DNA from: Paracraurococcus sp042666655 | Lineage (GTDB): Bacteria > Pseudomonadota > Alphaproteobacteria > Acetobacterales > Acetobacteraceae | NCBI RefSeq assembly: GCF_042666655.1 | Contig: NZ_JBHTDE010000002.1 | Coordinates: 558,001-622,000, forward strand | Length of the DNA: 64,000 bases | Reading direction: 5' to 3' | Part shown: positions 1 to 7,934 of the stretch, piece after piece | How positions within the stretch are numbered: position 1 is the first letter of the stretch | Layout of the letters: each line of letters begins with the position of its first letter | The notes under the pieces: model-generated | Databases searched by the model: none | What the model saw: the letters and a program-made list of their open reading frames with translations, nothing else | Told to the model about the DNA's origin: nothing | Translations under genes and position numbers: made by a program

Positions 1-850
1 GCGTGATGTAGCCGCCATCCTCCCGCTTATCGATCAGCTGGATGCCCGGCGCCTCGCGCAGCGCCTCGATCGCCTGTTCCTCGGTGATCGCGCTCTCGAA
101 CTCCACGTGCACCGCCTCGGCATGGCCGATGAAGACCGGGACGCGGACGCAAGTGGCGACCACGGCGATGTCGGGGTCGAGGATCTTCCGCGTCTCGACC
201 GCCATCTTCCATTCCTCCCTGGTCGCGCCGTCGTCCATGAAGGCGTCGATATGCGGGATGACGTTGAAGGCGATCGGCTTGGTGAACTGCTCCGGCACCG
301 CGGCGTCGTTGACGAACATCGCGCGGGTCTGGTTGAACAGCTCGTCCATCGCCTCCCGCCCCGCGCCGGAGACCGACTGGTAGGTGCTGACCACCACCCG
401 CCGGATGCGGGCGATGTCGTGCAGCGGCTTCAGCGCCACCACCATCTGGATGGTCGAGCAATTCGGGTTGGCGATGATGTTGCGCCGGGCGAAGCCCTTC
501 AGGTGGCGGGCATTCACCTCCGGCACCACCAGCGGCACGTCGTGGTCCATGCGGAACTGGCTGGTATTGTCGATGACCACGCAGCCGGCCGCGGCTGCGC
601 GCGGCGCATGGATGGCGGATACCGCGGCGCCGGGGGAGAAGAAGGCGAGCTCGGTATCCTTGAAGTCGTAGCGTTCCAGCGCCTGCACCTTGAGGACGGA
701 TTTCTCGCCGAAGGAGACCTGCTGGCCGACCGAGCGGCCGGAGGCGAGGGCGACGACCTCGCGGATGGGGAAGTCCCGCTCGGCGAGGGTCTTCAGCATC
801 TCCCGCCCCACCGCGCCGGTGGCGCCGACGACCGCGACCCGGTAGCCCAT
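1..850 (-). CDS. asd: Aspartate-semialdehyde dehydrogenase, C-terminus cut by window edge
   Basis: Catalyses NADPH-dependent reduction of aspartyl phosphate to aspartate semialdehyde, the branch point to lysine/diaminopimelate, threonine and methionine; cytoplasmic. Seen: an N-terminal nucleotide-binding loop GATGAVGREM at residues 9-18 and the active-site segment NPNCSTIQMV with the catalytic cysteine at residue 131 (codon 458-460). The ATG at 848-850 sits directly before MGYRVAVVGA, the normal start of the family. About 283 residues are present and the last roughly 55-60 lie outside the window. It is divergent from pqqA with a 174-base gap. Confidence 0.95.
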   Translation of the reverse strand, partial: MGYRVAVVGATGAVGREMLKTLAERDFPIREVVALASGRSVGQQVSFGEKSVLKVQALERYDFKDTELAFFSPGAAVSAIHAPRAAAAGCVVIDNTSQFRMDHDVPLVVPEVNARHLKGFARRNIIANPNCSTIQMVVALKPLHDIARIRRVVVSTYQSVSGAGREAMDELFNQTRAMFVNDAAVPEQFTKPIAFNVIPHIDAFMDDGATREEWKMAVETRKILDPDIAVVATCVRVPVFIGHAEAVHVEFESAITEEQAIEALREAPGIQLIDKREDGGYIT

Positions 851-960
851 GGAATTCTCCTTCGAAACAAGGGGCCCCGCAGCCATGGGGCTGCGCCCAA
901 CTAGGCCGGGGGGCGGCGGGGTTCAACCCGGGCGGCGGCGGCCGCGGGCGAACCATTCGC

Positions 961-989
961 TTGATTGACCCTGGCTCCGCCCCCAATAT
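961..989 (+). promoter_or_regulatory. Putative sigma-70 promoter of pqqA
   Basis: TTGATT at 961-966 and CAATAT at 984-989 are separated by 17 bases in an otherwise very GC-rich stretch. The predicted start would leave a leader of about 30 bases before pqqA. A GGAGGA ribosome-binding site follows at 1015-1020. This is assignment by eye; -35/-10 matches are imperfect. Confidence 0.4.
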
Positions 990-1024
990 CCGCATGGGCG
1001 ATCGACGCCACAACGGAGGAAATC

Positions 1025-1105
1025 ATGGCCTGGACCAAGCCGCGCGTGACCGAAGTTTCGCTCGCTCTCGAGATCAACAGCTACGCCTGCGCCGATATCG
1101 GCTGA
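1025..1105 (+). CDS. pqqA: PQQ precursor peptide PqqA
   Basis: A 26-residue ribosomal peptide whose glutamate and tyrosine side chains are crosslinked to become pyrroloquinoline quinone, cofactor of periplasmic quinoprotein dehydrogenases. Seen: MAWTKPRVTE at the start and the diagnostic E-x-x-x-Y motif EINSY, with Glu16 and Tyr20 at the family positions. GGAGGA lies five bases upstream of the ATG. The peptide closely resembles acetic-acid-bacterium PqqA (EINSY rather than EVTMY). It is followed by two hairpins, which fits the usual excess of pqqA transcript over pqqB-E. Confidence 0.96.
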   Translation: MAWTKPRVTEVSLALEINSYACADIG

Positions 1106-1112
1106 GTCCGGC

Positions 1113-1138
1113 GGCCCGCCCGGAGTCCCGGGCGGGTC
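1113..1138 (+). terminator. Hairpin directly after pqqA
   Basis: Arms at 1115-1123 and 1128-1136 are perfectly complementary (CCCGCCCGG/CCGGGCGGG), with loop AGTC. The stem extends outward by a G-T and a G-C pair. No T-tract follows, so this may be an mRNA-stabilising or attenuating hairpin rather than a full terminator. Confidence 0.5.
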
Positions 1139-1144
1139 CTGACG

Positions 1145-1499
1145 TTGCCTGATCGCGTGCCTTGGCCCCGCGGCCGGATCATCCCGGCCGCGGGGCTTTT
1201 GCTGTGCGGCGCGCTGCTGGCGGGGCCGGCGGTGGCGCAGCAAGGCGCCGGCGATGCGCGGCCGGGGTGGCGGCTGGCCGCGGCCCGCTGCGCGGCCTGC
1301 CTTGGCGCCGCCGGCAGGGCGAGCCCATCCGACACGCCGGACCTGGCCTATCTGGAGATCCAGCTGCGGGCCTTCCGCCGCGGGGAGCGGCCGCATGCGC
1401 CGATGTACGCGGTGGCGCGAACTGACGGACGCGCAGATCGCCAGCCTGGCGGCCTGGTTCACCGCGATCCAGGTCCAGGTCACGCTGCCGGGACGGTAG
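1145..1499 (+). pseudogene. Decayed secreted class I cytochrome c
   Basis: Two reading frames join to make a short cytochrome c. The first has a signal-peptide-like stretch (GLLLCGALLAGPAVAQ), the haem-site region RCAACLG, and LAYLEIQLRAFRRGERPHAPMYAVAR. The second continues as ELTDAQIASLAAWF to the TAG at 1497. The join needs one base restored between 1418 and 1419. The haem motif reads C-A-A-C-L instead of C-x-x-C-H, so the axial histidine is also lost. No good ATG exists; a TTG at 1145 or GTG at 1157 would start inside the terminator. Intact relatives of this type often pass electrons from PQQ dehydrogenases, which would explain its place in the pqq cluster (inference). Confidence 0.75.
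1164..1200 (+). terminator. Rho-independent terminator between pqqA and pqqB
   Basis: A perfect 12-bp stem (1166-1177 with 1184-1195), loop ATCATC, followed by C and four T residues. It would separate pqqA from pqqBCDE and make a short abundant pqqA transcript. It lies inside the first codons of the decayed cytochrome c gene. Confidence 0.75.
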
Positions 1500-1635
1500 G
1501 CACGGCCACCTTCGGCGGGGTTGGCCACCCCTTGGGCCGGCCCTACATTTCCACCCGACGCGGCCCGCAGTGGCTGCCGGAGGAGACCGCCATGGCCCAT
1601 CCCGCCGCCACCCGCGCCCACTGAGCGCCTTGGCG

Positions 1636-2571
1636 ATGCTGCATGCCATCGTCCTGGGGGCCGCTGCCGGCGGTGGCTTCCCGCAATGGAATTCCGCCGG
1701 GCCCGGCTGCCGCCGGGCGCTGGGCGGCGACCCGGCGGCGCCCGCCCGCAGCCAGGCCTCGCTCGCCGTCTCGGCGGATGGCGCGCGCTGGGTGCTGCTG
1801 AACGCCTCGCCCGACCTGCGGCAGCAGATCATCGCCACGCCGGCATTGCACCCGCGCCCGGCCCCGGGCGAGATCCGCCACTCCCCGATCGCCGCCGTGG
1901 TGCTGACCGGGGCCGAGGTCGACACCATCGCCGGCCTGCTGACGCTGCGCGAACGCCATGCCTTCGCGTTGTATGGCGCCGACCGGGCGCTGGCGGTGCT
2001 GGACGCCAACCCGATCTTCGGCGCGGTGAACCCCGCCATCGTGCCGCGCCGGACCCTGCCGCTGGACGCACCGCTGGCGCTGGCGGATGCCGCCGGCGGG
2101 CCGCTCGGGCTGACGGTCGAGGCCTTCGCCGTGCCCGGCAAGGTGCCGCTCTTCATGGAGGATGCCTCGGGCGCCGATCCCGGCCGGGCGGAGGCGGGCG
2201 AGACCATCGGCCTGCGCGTCTCGGCCGGCGGGCGGGCGCTGTTCTTCATCCCCGGCTGCGCCGCGCTGCCGCCCGACCTCGCCGCCCGGCTGGACGGCGC
2301 CGACTGCGTCTTCTTCGACGGCACGCTGTGGCAGGACGACGAGATGCTGCGGGCCGGCGCCGGGCCGAAGACCGGGGCGCGGATGGGGCATATGAGCCTC
2401 GACGGGCCGGGCGGGACGATCGCCGCCTTCGCCGGCCTCGGGGTGCGGCGGCGCATCCTCATCCACATCAACAACACCAACCCCGTCCTGCTGGCGGACA
2501 GCCCGGAACGCGCCGCGGCCGCGGCCGCCGGCTGGGAGGTCGCGCAGGACGGCATGGAGGTGACGCTGTGA
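1636..2571 (+). CDS. pqqB: PQQ biosynthesis protein PqqB
   Basis: Metallo-beta-lactamase-fold protein of PQQ synthesis, thought to hydroxylate the tyrosine-derived moiety of the crosslinked intermediate. 311 residues, the usual length. Start chosen at MLHAIVLGAAAGGGFPQWN, the conserved PqqB opening with the glycine-rich turn. Later family blocks are visible: SLAVSADG, LLNASPDLRQQI, VLTGAEVDTIAGLL, FDGTLWQDDEM, MGHMSLDG and IHINNTNPVL. A ten-codon reading frame (1592-1624) with a GGAGGA site precedes it; whether it is translated is unknown. It overlaps pqqC by four bases (GTGA). Confidence 0.95.
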   Translation: MLHAIVLGAAAGGGFPQWNSAGPGCRRALGGDPAAPARSQASLAVSADGARWVLLNASPDLRQQIIATPALHPRPAPGEIRHSPIAAVVLTGAEVDTIAGLLTLRERHAFALYGADRALAVLDANPIFGAVNPAIVPRRTLPLDAPLALADAAGGPLGLTVEAFAVPGKVPLFMEDASGADPGRAEAGETIGLRVSAGGRALFFIPGCAALPPDLAARLDGADCVFFDGTLWQDDEMLRAGAGPKTGARMGHMSLDGPGGTIAAFAGLGVRRRILIHINNTNPVLLADSPERAAAAAAGWEVAQDGMEVTL

Positions 2572-3302
2572 GCCAGGATGACAGGCTGCTCCCGGGGGAT
2601 GACCTGGAAAGTCGCCTCCGCGCCATCGGCGAGGAGCGCTATCACATCCACCACCCCTTCCATCACCTGCTGCACGGCGGCAAGCTGACCAAGCCGCAGG
2701 TCCAGGCCTGGGCGCTGAACCGCTACTACTACCAGGCCTCGATCCCGGCGAAGGACGCCGCGGTGCTCGGCCGGCTGCCGACGCCGGAACTGCGCCGCGA
2801 ATGGCGGCGGCGCATCGTCGACCACGACGGCGACGGCAGCAAGCCGGGCGGGGTGGAGCGCTGGCTGAAGCTGACGGATGCGCTCGGGCTCGACCGGGAC
2901 TACGTGGTCTCGCTGCGTGGCCTCCTGCCGGGGACGCGGCACGCGGTCGATGCCTATGTGAACTTCGTGAAGTACCGGAGCGTGCTCGAGGCCGTGGCGT
3001 CGTCGCTGACGGAGATGTTCTCGCCGAACATCATCTCCCAGCGGGTCGCCGGCATGCTGCGCAGCTACGACTTCGTCAGCCAGGAGACGCTGTCCTATTT
3101 CACGCCCCGGCTGACCCAGGCGCCGCAGGATGTCGAATTCGCCCTGGGCTTCGTCAAGCGGGAGGCCCGCACCCGGGAGCAGCAGGAGCAGGTGCTCGAC
3201 GCGCTGCGCTTCAAGTGCGACCTGCTCTGGGCCCAGCTCGACGCGCTGCACTACGCCTATGTCGAGCCGGGCAACATCCCGCCCGGCGCCTGGAAGCCCT
3301 GA
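2568..3302 (+). CDS. pqqC: Pyrroloquinoline-quinone synthase PqqC
   Basis: Cofactor-free oxidase that closes the ring and performs the final oxidation to PQQ. 244 residues. The GTG start at 2568 overlaps the pqqB stop and is followed by SQDDRLLPGDDLESRLRAIG. Diagnostic blocks: YHIHHPFHHLLHGGKL, NRYYYQASIPAKDA, RIVDHDGD, ERWLKLTDALGLDRD and FVKREARTREQQEQVLDAL. The histidine- and tyrosine-rich active-site segments look intact. It is translationally coupled with pqqB and two bases ahead of pqqD. Confidence 0.96.
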   Translation: MSQDDRLLPGDDLESRLRAIGEERYHIHHPFHHLLHGGKLTKPQVQAWALNRYYYQASIPAKDAAVLGRLPTPELRREWRRRIVDHDGDGSKPGGVERWLKLTDALGLDRDYVVSLRGLLPGTRHAVDAYVNFVKYRSVLEAVASSLTEMFSPNIISQRVAGMLRSYDFVSQETLSYFTPRLTQAPQDVEFALGFVKREARTREQQEQVLDALRFKCDLLWAQLDALHYAYVEPGNIPPGAWKP

Positions 3303-3304
3303 GG

Positions 3305-3574
3305 ATGGAGGGCGCCTCCATCCCCCGCCTCGGCCGCGGCATGAAGCTGCGGGAGGACAAGGCGCGCGACCGTTGGGTGGTGATGGGGCCGGAACGCATG
3401 TTCGTCCCGGATGAGATCGCGCTGGAGGTTCTGCGCCTGGTCGACGGCGCCCGCAGCGTCGATGCCATGGTGGACGACCTGGCCGTGCGCTTCGCCGCGC
3501 CGCGCGGCGAGATCATGGCAGATGTGGTGGCCATGCTGGACGACCTGGCGGCGAAAGGCGTTGTGGTCGCATGA
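3305..3574 (+). CDS. pqqD: PqqA-binding chaperone PqqD
   Basis: RiPP recognition element protein that binds PqqA and delivers it to PqqE. 89 residues. The family pattern is visible: IPRLGRGMKLREDKARDRWVV, LLGPER-like VMGPERMFVPDE, and a helical C-terminus (IMADVVAMLDDLAAKGVV). The ATG at 3305 lies two bases after the pqqC stop; its own stop overlaps the pqqE start by four bases (ATGA), so translation is coupled. Confidence 0.95.
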   Translation: MEGASIPRLGRGMKLREDKARDRWVVMGPERMFVPDEIALEVLRLVDGARSVDAMVDDLAVRFAAPRGEIMADVVAMLDDLAAKGVVVA

Positions 3575-4692
3575 CAGCAGACCTCCCGCCGGTTCGCGCC
3601 GCCGGTCCCGCCGCCCCGCTCGCGCTGCTCGCCGAGCTGACCCATCGCTGCCCGCTGCGCTGCCCCTATTGCTCCAACCCCACCGAGCTGACCCGGGTGG
3701 CGCAGGAGCTCGACACCGCCACCTGGGCCCGGGTCTTCGCGGAGGCCGCGGCGCTGGGCTGCCTGCAGGTCCACCTTTCGGGCGGTGAGCCGACGGCACG
3801 GCGCGACATCCTCGAGATCGTCCGCGCCGCCAGCCAGGCCGGCCTCTATACCAACCTCATCACCTCCGGCGTGCTGACCGGGGAGACGAAATTGCAGGCG
3901 CTGGTCGAGGCCGGGCTCGATCACGTCCAGCTCTCGGTGCAGGACGCCGAAGCGGGTTCGGCCGACCGCATCGGCGGCTATCGCGGCGGCCATGCGCGGA
4001 AGCTGGAATTCGCCAGGCTGGTGCATCAGGCCGGCCTGCCGCTGACGCTCAACGCCGTGGTGCACCGGCAGAACCTCGACCGGCTGGCGGACCTCATCGC
4101 GCTGGCGCTCGACCTCGGCGCCGGCCGGCTGGAAGTGGCCCATGTGCAGTACTACGGCTGGGCCCTGGCCAACCGCGATGCCCTGCTGCCGACCCGCGAC
4201 CAGCTGGACGCCGCCACCGCGACGGTCGAGGCGGCGCGGCGCGACCTGCGGGGCCGGCTGGTGATCGACTACGTGGTGCCGGACTACTACGCGAAGCGCC
4301 CCAAGGCCTGCATGGGCGGCTGGGGTCGGCAGTTCCTCGCGGTCTCACCGGCCGGCCGGGTGCTGCCCTGCCATGCCGCGGAAAGCCTGCCGGGCTTCGA
4401 CTTCCCCAATGTGCGGGAGGTCTCGCTGCGCGACGCCTGGGAGCATTCCGAAGCCTTCAACCGCTTCCGCGGCACGGATTGGATGCCGGCGCCCTGCCAG
4501 GGCTGCGAGCGGGCGGAAGTCGACTGGGGCGGCTGCCGCTGCCAGGCCTTCGCCCTGCTCGGCGATGCGGCGGCCACCGATCCCGCCTGTGCCTTGTCGC
4601 CGCACCACGGCGTGCTGTCGGTCGCGGTAGGCGCGGCCGCGGCGGCGGGGGAGGGGTTCACCTATCGGGAACCGCAGAAGGTTCCGGGCTGA
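3571..4692 (+). CDS. pqqE: Radical SAM crosslinking enzyme PqqE
   Basis: Forms the carbon-carbon bond between Glu16 and Tyr20 of PqqA. 373 residues. The radical-SAM cluster motif C-x3-C-x2-C is at Cys27, Cys31 and Cys34 (HRCPLRCPYCSNP), and HLSGGEPT is the SAM-binding motif. The C-terminal SPASM region keeps its cysteines (CMGGWG, LPCHAAESLPG, CQGCERAEVDWGGCRCQAF, ACALSPHHG). Last gene of the pqq operon; no pqqF protease is nearby, as is common where the protease gene lies elsewhere. Confidence 0.97.
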   Translation: MTADLPPVRAAGPAAPLALLAELTHRCPLRCPYCSNPTELTRVAQELDTATWARVFAEAAALGCLQVHLSGGEPTARRDILEIVRAASQAGLYTNLITSGVLTGETKLQALVEAGLDHVQLSVQDAEAGSADRIGGYRGGHARKLEFARLVHQAGLPLTLNAVVHRQNLDRLADLIALALDLGAGRLEVAHVQYYGWALANRDALLPTRDQLDAATATVEAARRDLRGRLVIDYVVPDYYAKRPKACMGGWGRQFLAVSPAGRVLPCHAAESLPGFDFPNVREVSLRDAWEHSEAFNRFRGTDWMPAPCQGCERAEVDWGGCRCQAFALLGDAAATDPACALSPHHGVLSVAVGAAAAAGEGFTYREPQKVPG

Positions 4693-4746
4693 CCCAGGCT
4701 TGCGGTTGCCGCCGCGCGCGCCACTATCCAGGGCCGCTATCGAAGG

Positions 4747-5013
4747 ATGATCCGGATGTTCCTCCCGCGTTGCAACCTGCTCGGCCTGCCCGGCCCCATG
4801 ACCATGGCCGGCACCGCCATGGGCGGCATGGCCGTGCTCGCGGGGGTTGGTCCCTTCCTGGCCGGTATCGGCGTCGGCGCCGGGATCGTCGGCGGTGCCC
4901 TGCTGGCCCGGAAGGCGATGGACCGCCGCTCCGGCTGGCGCGACGAGCCCTCCGACACCCTGTCGGACATGCCCGACGAGGGCGAGGCGACGATCCCCGC
5001 GAACCCGATCTAG
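4747..5013 (+). CDS. Small membrane protein, unknown
   Basis: 88 residues that I do not recognise. A Gly/Ala/Met-rich hydrophobic core at about residues 17-52 (MTMAGTAMGGMAVLAGVGPF, then a second glycine-rich stretch ending GGALLARKAMD) could make one or two transmembrane helices. A short acidic tail (DEPSDTLSDMPDEGE) follows. GAAGG lies a few bases before the ATG. The TAG stop at 5011-5013 directly abuts repeat element copy A. Confidence 0.5.
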   Translation: MIRMFLPRCNLLGLPGPMTMAGTAMGGMAVLAGVGPFLAGIGVGAGIVGGALLARKAMDRRSGWRDEPSDTLSDMPDEGEATIPANPI

Positions 5014-5121
5014 CGAGCCCCCACCCCGGCCTTTTGTGGGTCGGCACCCGCCACGCGGCAGGTGCCAACCCACGGAAGGAAGGAGTGGAGCCCGGGGAGG
5101 ATGCCTCCTCCCCGCCTTGCC
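5014..5121. repeat. Structured intergenic repeat, copy A
   Basis: Shortest of five copies in this window (the others start near 10438, 29557, 35897 and 45164). Read on the minus strand it starts right after the TGA of the 5122 gene with GGCAAGG. Next comes an end hairpin (GGGGAGGA-GGCA-TCCTCCCC), a spacer, the central hairpin (GTGGGTTGGCACCTGCCGC paired with GGTGCCGACCCAC), then AAAAGG and a G-rich tail ending at the TAG of the plus-strand gene. It lacks the GTYGGRCG hairpin and the second end hairpin found in longer copies. It fills the whole gap between two convergent genes. Confidence 0.8.
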
Positions 5122-5415
5122 TCACGCGGGCGCGTTGCCACCCCGGCCGGAGATCGCCAGGCCGCTGGCATGGCCGGTGCGCAGTGCCTCCCGCGCCCAG
5201 CGCGGGGCGGTCGGCAGCCAGCCGGGCAGGGCGTCCCCGGCCAGGCCGAGCCGGACGCCATGGGTGTAGCAGACCCCCGAAAGCGCCTCGTCGAAGACCC
5301 GGCCGCGGCGGTTTTCCAGGGCCGCGCGCAGCGGCGCATCGTTGATCCGCCGGGTCGCCTGCCCTGGCCCTTCCTTGGCAGGCGCCGCACTGCCCATGGC
5401 GTGTCCGTCCATCAT
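5122..5415 (-). CDS. Small hypothetical protein
   Basis: 97 residues with no family I recognise. Soluble, Arg/Ala-rich composition. A middle segment VFDEALSGVCYTHGVRLGLAGDALPGWLPTAPRW and tail REALRTGHASGLAISGRGGN look like normal protein sequence. A GGAGGG site precedes the ATG at 5415 (a second ATG follows immediately). It is convergent with the 4747 gene, and its TGA stop is the first triplet beside repeat copy A. Confidence 0.45.
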   Translation of the reverse strand: MMDGHAMGSAAPAKEGPGQATRRINDAPLRAALENRRGRVFDEALSGVCYTHGVRLGLAGDALPGWLPTAPRWAREALRTGHASGLAISGRGGNAPA

Positions 5416-5568
5416 ACCCTCCGGTCCTCCGCCTCAGCCTCCGCAATACCGTTGCGCAGGTCCAATCACGGGCTTTCGGCTTCGGCGGAATGTGATGCGA
5501 CGGCAACCAACTGCCGCGCCCGTGCGCGCTGCGATATCCTGAGGCCGAACAGCAGGGGAGGGACCGGC

Positions 5569-6354
5569 ATGGCCGGCGAGATTCGCGTGGAGATCCGGGA
5601 GGCGCCGGCGACCGGCCGCGTCGCCTTCGTCACCATCGCGCATGAGGCGAAGCTCAACACGCTGAACCCGGACCTGATGCGGGAATTCGCTGCCGCCATG
5701 GCCGGGCTCGCACGGGACGAGGCGCTGCACGCCGCGGTCCTGACCGGCGCCGGGCCGAAGAGCTTCGTCGGCGGCGCCGATATCGGCGTGATGGCGGGGC
5801 TGGAGGACGGCGAGGCGGCGCGTGGCTTCATCACGCTGGTGCACGGCTGCTGCCGCGCCGTGCGGGACTGCCCGGTGCCGGTGATCGCCCGCATCAATGG
5901 CTGGACGCTGGGGGCCGGGCTGGAACTGGCGGCCGCCTGCGACCTGCGGATCGCCGCCGACCATGCCCAATTCGGCATGCCGGAGGTCCGCGTCGGCATC
6001 CCCTCGGTGGTGGAGGCCGCGCTGCTGCCGGGGCTGATCGGCTGGGGCCGCACCCGCCGCCTGCTGCTGCTGGGCGAGACGATCGGCGCGGCGGAGGCGC
6101 GCGACTGGGGCCTGGTCGAGCGGCTGGTCCCGGCCGAGGGCCTCAATGCCGCGGTGGCCGAGTGGCTCGGCCATCTCGGCGCCGCCGGACGGCAGGCGCT
6201 GCGGCTGCAGAAGCGCCTGATCCGGCAATGGGAGGACCTGCCGATCGGCGCCGCGGTGGCCGCCGGCATCCCGGCCTTCGCCGCGGCCTGGGAGACCGAG
6301 GAGCCGCGGCGGATGCTCGGTGCCTTCGCGCAGCGCCGGCCGCGACCGCGATAA
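5569..6354 (+). CDS. Enoyl-CoA hydratase/isomerase family protein
   Basis: Crotonase-fold enzyme acting on an acyl-CoA, probably in fatty or amino-acid catabolism. 261 residues. Seen: the oxyanion-hole segments FVGGADIGVM and INGWTLGAGLELAAACDLRIA, with the first catalytic glutamate in GLEL, and FGMPEVRVGIPSVVEAALLP with the second glutamate after Pro. AGGGGAGGG precedes the ATG at 5569. It stands alone between a divergent small gene and the 6550 gene, so the substrate cannot be named. Confidence 0.85.
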   Translation: MAGEIRVEIREAPATGRVAFVTIAHEAKLNTLNPDLMREFAAAMAGLARDEALHAAVLTGAGPKSFVGGADIGVMAGLEDGEAARGFITLVHGCCRAVRDCPVPVIARINGWTLGAGLELAAACDLRIAADHAQFGMPEVRVGIPSVVEAALLPGLIGWGRTRRLLLLGETIGAAEARDWGLVERLVPAEGLNAAVAEWLGHLGAAGRQALRLQKRLIRQWEDLPIGAAVAAGIPAFAAAWETEEPRRMLGAFAQRRPRPR

Positions 6355-6549
6355 GAGAGGCGGCAATAACGGGTCGGCGCAACGAAGTCCCCGGAATTGC
6401 CTCGATGCGGGCGGGCCCGCGACCTTGTTTGATCCGGCAAGAAAAACTCGCCATGCTTTGAAGTTATACCAGCGTGGCTTGGCCTTATGTTCGGCTGGCA
6501 TCCTTGGCGCGGCCCGGACCGATCGGGGTCCGGCCGCCGTCGGACGCCA

Positions 6550-7773
6550 ATGGTCACCATGCTGTCGAACCCACAACTCCTGCCCGTACGGCAGGCTTTA
6601 CCGATTCGCGTGGACTCGCTGCCGACCGGCTGGCTGGCGCTGCGCCACTGCCGGCTGGAAGGCACCCTCCTGCCGCTGATCCTGCTGCACCCGGCCCTGG
6701 GCATCGCCGTCATTGGCGGCCCGCCGGACGGGCCGGCCCTGCTGCGCGCCCGCCTGGCCGCGGGGCGCTTCGAGGCGATCTTCCCGGGAGCGCTGCCGGT
6801 GCTGCGGCTGGCCGAGGCCGCCGATCCCGCCGCGGCGTTCGCCGCCCTGCCGCCGCTTGGCCTGCCGGGCGGGGATGCCTGGGTCGGGGTGGTCCGCCGG
6901 GCGCTGGAAACCGCGCCGGGACCTGCCCCGGTGGCGGCGCGGCGCAGCTGGGCCCGGCACCGCCGGCTGAAGCGGCGCCTGGCGGTGCTCGGCGGCGTGG
7001 CGGGGCTGGCATTGCTGGCGGGCGTCGGCTGGGTCGTCACGCTGCCGCCAGGCGGCGTCCGGCCGGCCGGGATGGCAGGTCTTGCCCTGCCGGGGGGGCC
7101 GGCCGCCGCCGGGATGGACGGCATGGGCGGCGAGGCCTTGCCCGAGCCGGAGTTCGACCTCGCCATGGGCCCGGACACCGCCTCACCGGCTCCGGCCGTG
7201 GCGGCGCGGGATGACGGGACGGATGACGCGCTGGTGTCGAGCCAGGTCGAGGCCGCGCCCGCGGCTTTCGACGCCGGGTCGCCCGCGGCCGACTTCGCCA
7301 GGCCGCAGCCCGGACACGACGAGGCGGCGATCGCCCGCGCCGAGGCCCCGCCGGCTTCGTCGATCCCCACCGTCATGCCGCCGCCCGCCAGCGAGCCCTT
7401 GCCGCCCGCCTTGGGCGCGGCGGCGCCCCTGCCGCCGATCGCCACCGCCTTGCCGCCCGTGGTCGCCAGCGCGGTGCCGCGGCCCGGCGGCGACCAGGAC
7501 CGGGCCAACCGGGCCGAGGCCTCCCCGCCCGTGGCTGCCGCGCCGCCGGAGATGCGCCGCCCGCCCGCCACGGAAATCGACCGCCTCGCGGCCAGCCTCG
7601 TGCCGCTGCCGGCGCGCGCCTTGCCGCCCGAGCCCGATCCCGCTGCCATCCGCACGGCCGCGGCCTCGGTCAACCTCCTCGGCCGCTGCCGCATGATCAC
7701 CCAGCGGCTGCAGATCGGCGAGATGGTGGCCGAGGACGATATCCGCCTGCTCCGGCGCGGCTGTCAGGACTGA
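6550..7773 (+). CDS. Single-pass membrane protein with proline-rich region, unknown
   Basis: About 407 residues from the ATG at 6550 (ATG at 6559 or 6487 also possible). Residues 1-130 form a compact domain (LPTGWLALRHCRLEGTLLPL, LLHPALGIAVIGG, FEAIFPGALPVLRLAEA) that reads like a nuclease- or NERD-like soluble domain, but I cannot assign it. A basic stretch precedes one transmembrane helix at about 144-165, then roughly 190 residues rich in Pro and Ala. A short ordered tail (LLGRCRMITQRLQIGE, VAEDDIRLLRRGCQD) with two cysteines ends it. It precedes the polysaccharide-acetylation genes but may be unrelated. Confidence 0.6.
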   Translation: MVTMLSNPQLLPVRQALPIRVDSLPTGWLALRHCRLEGTLLPLILLHPALGIAVIGGPPDGPALLRARLAAGRFEAIFPGALPVLRLAEAADPAAAFAALPPLGLPGGDAWVGVVRRALETAPGPAPVAARRSWARHRRLKRRLAVLGGVAGLALLAGVGWVVTLPPGGVRPAGMAGLALPGGPAAAGMDGMGGEALPEPEFDLAMGPDTASPAPAVAARDDGTDDALVSSQVEAAPAAFDAGSPAADFARPQPGHDEAAIARAEAPPASSIPTVMPPPASEPLPPALGAAAPLPPIATALPPVVASAVPRPGGDQDRANRAEASPPVAAAPPEMRRPPATEIDRLAASLVPLPARALPPEPDPAAIRTAAASVNLLGRCRMITQRLQIGEMVAEDDIRLLRRGCQD

Positions 7774-7934
7774 GGGCCGGCATCCGCCCCTGGCTTGCCC
7801 ACAGGCCGAGAATTCTCTCGTAGGCGTGATCTTTGCTTGCCAGACTCTCCCATGCCTGGAAAGAGCATGGGCATGGCTCATCTGGCAGTAGAAATCGCCG
7901 CATACCCTTCCGCGCGCCGCCCCCGGGGCGCGGC

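Noticed and set aside
1592..1624. Ten-codon reading frame with a ribosome-binding site just before pqqB
   Set aside because: Too short to support as a gene by itself; noted under pqqB as a possible leader peptide only.
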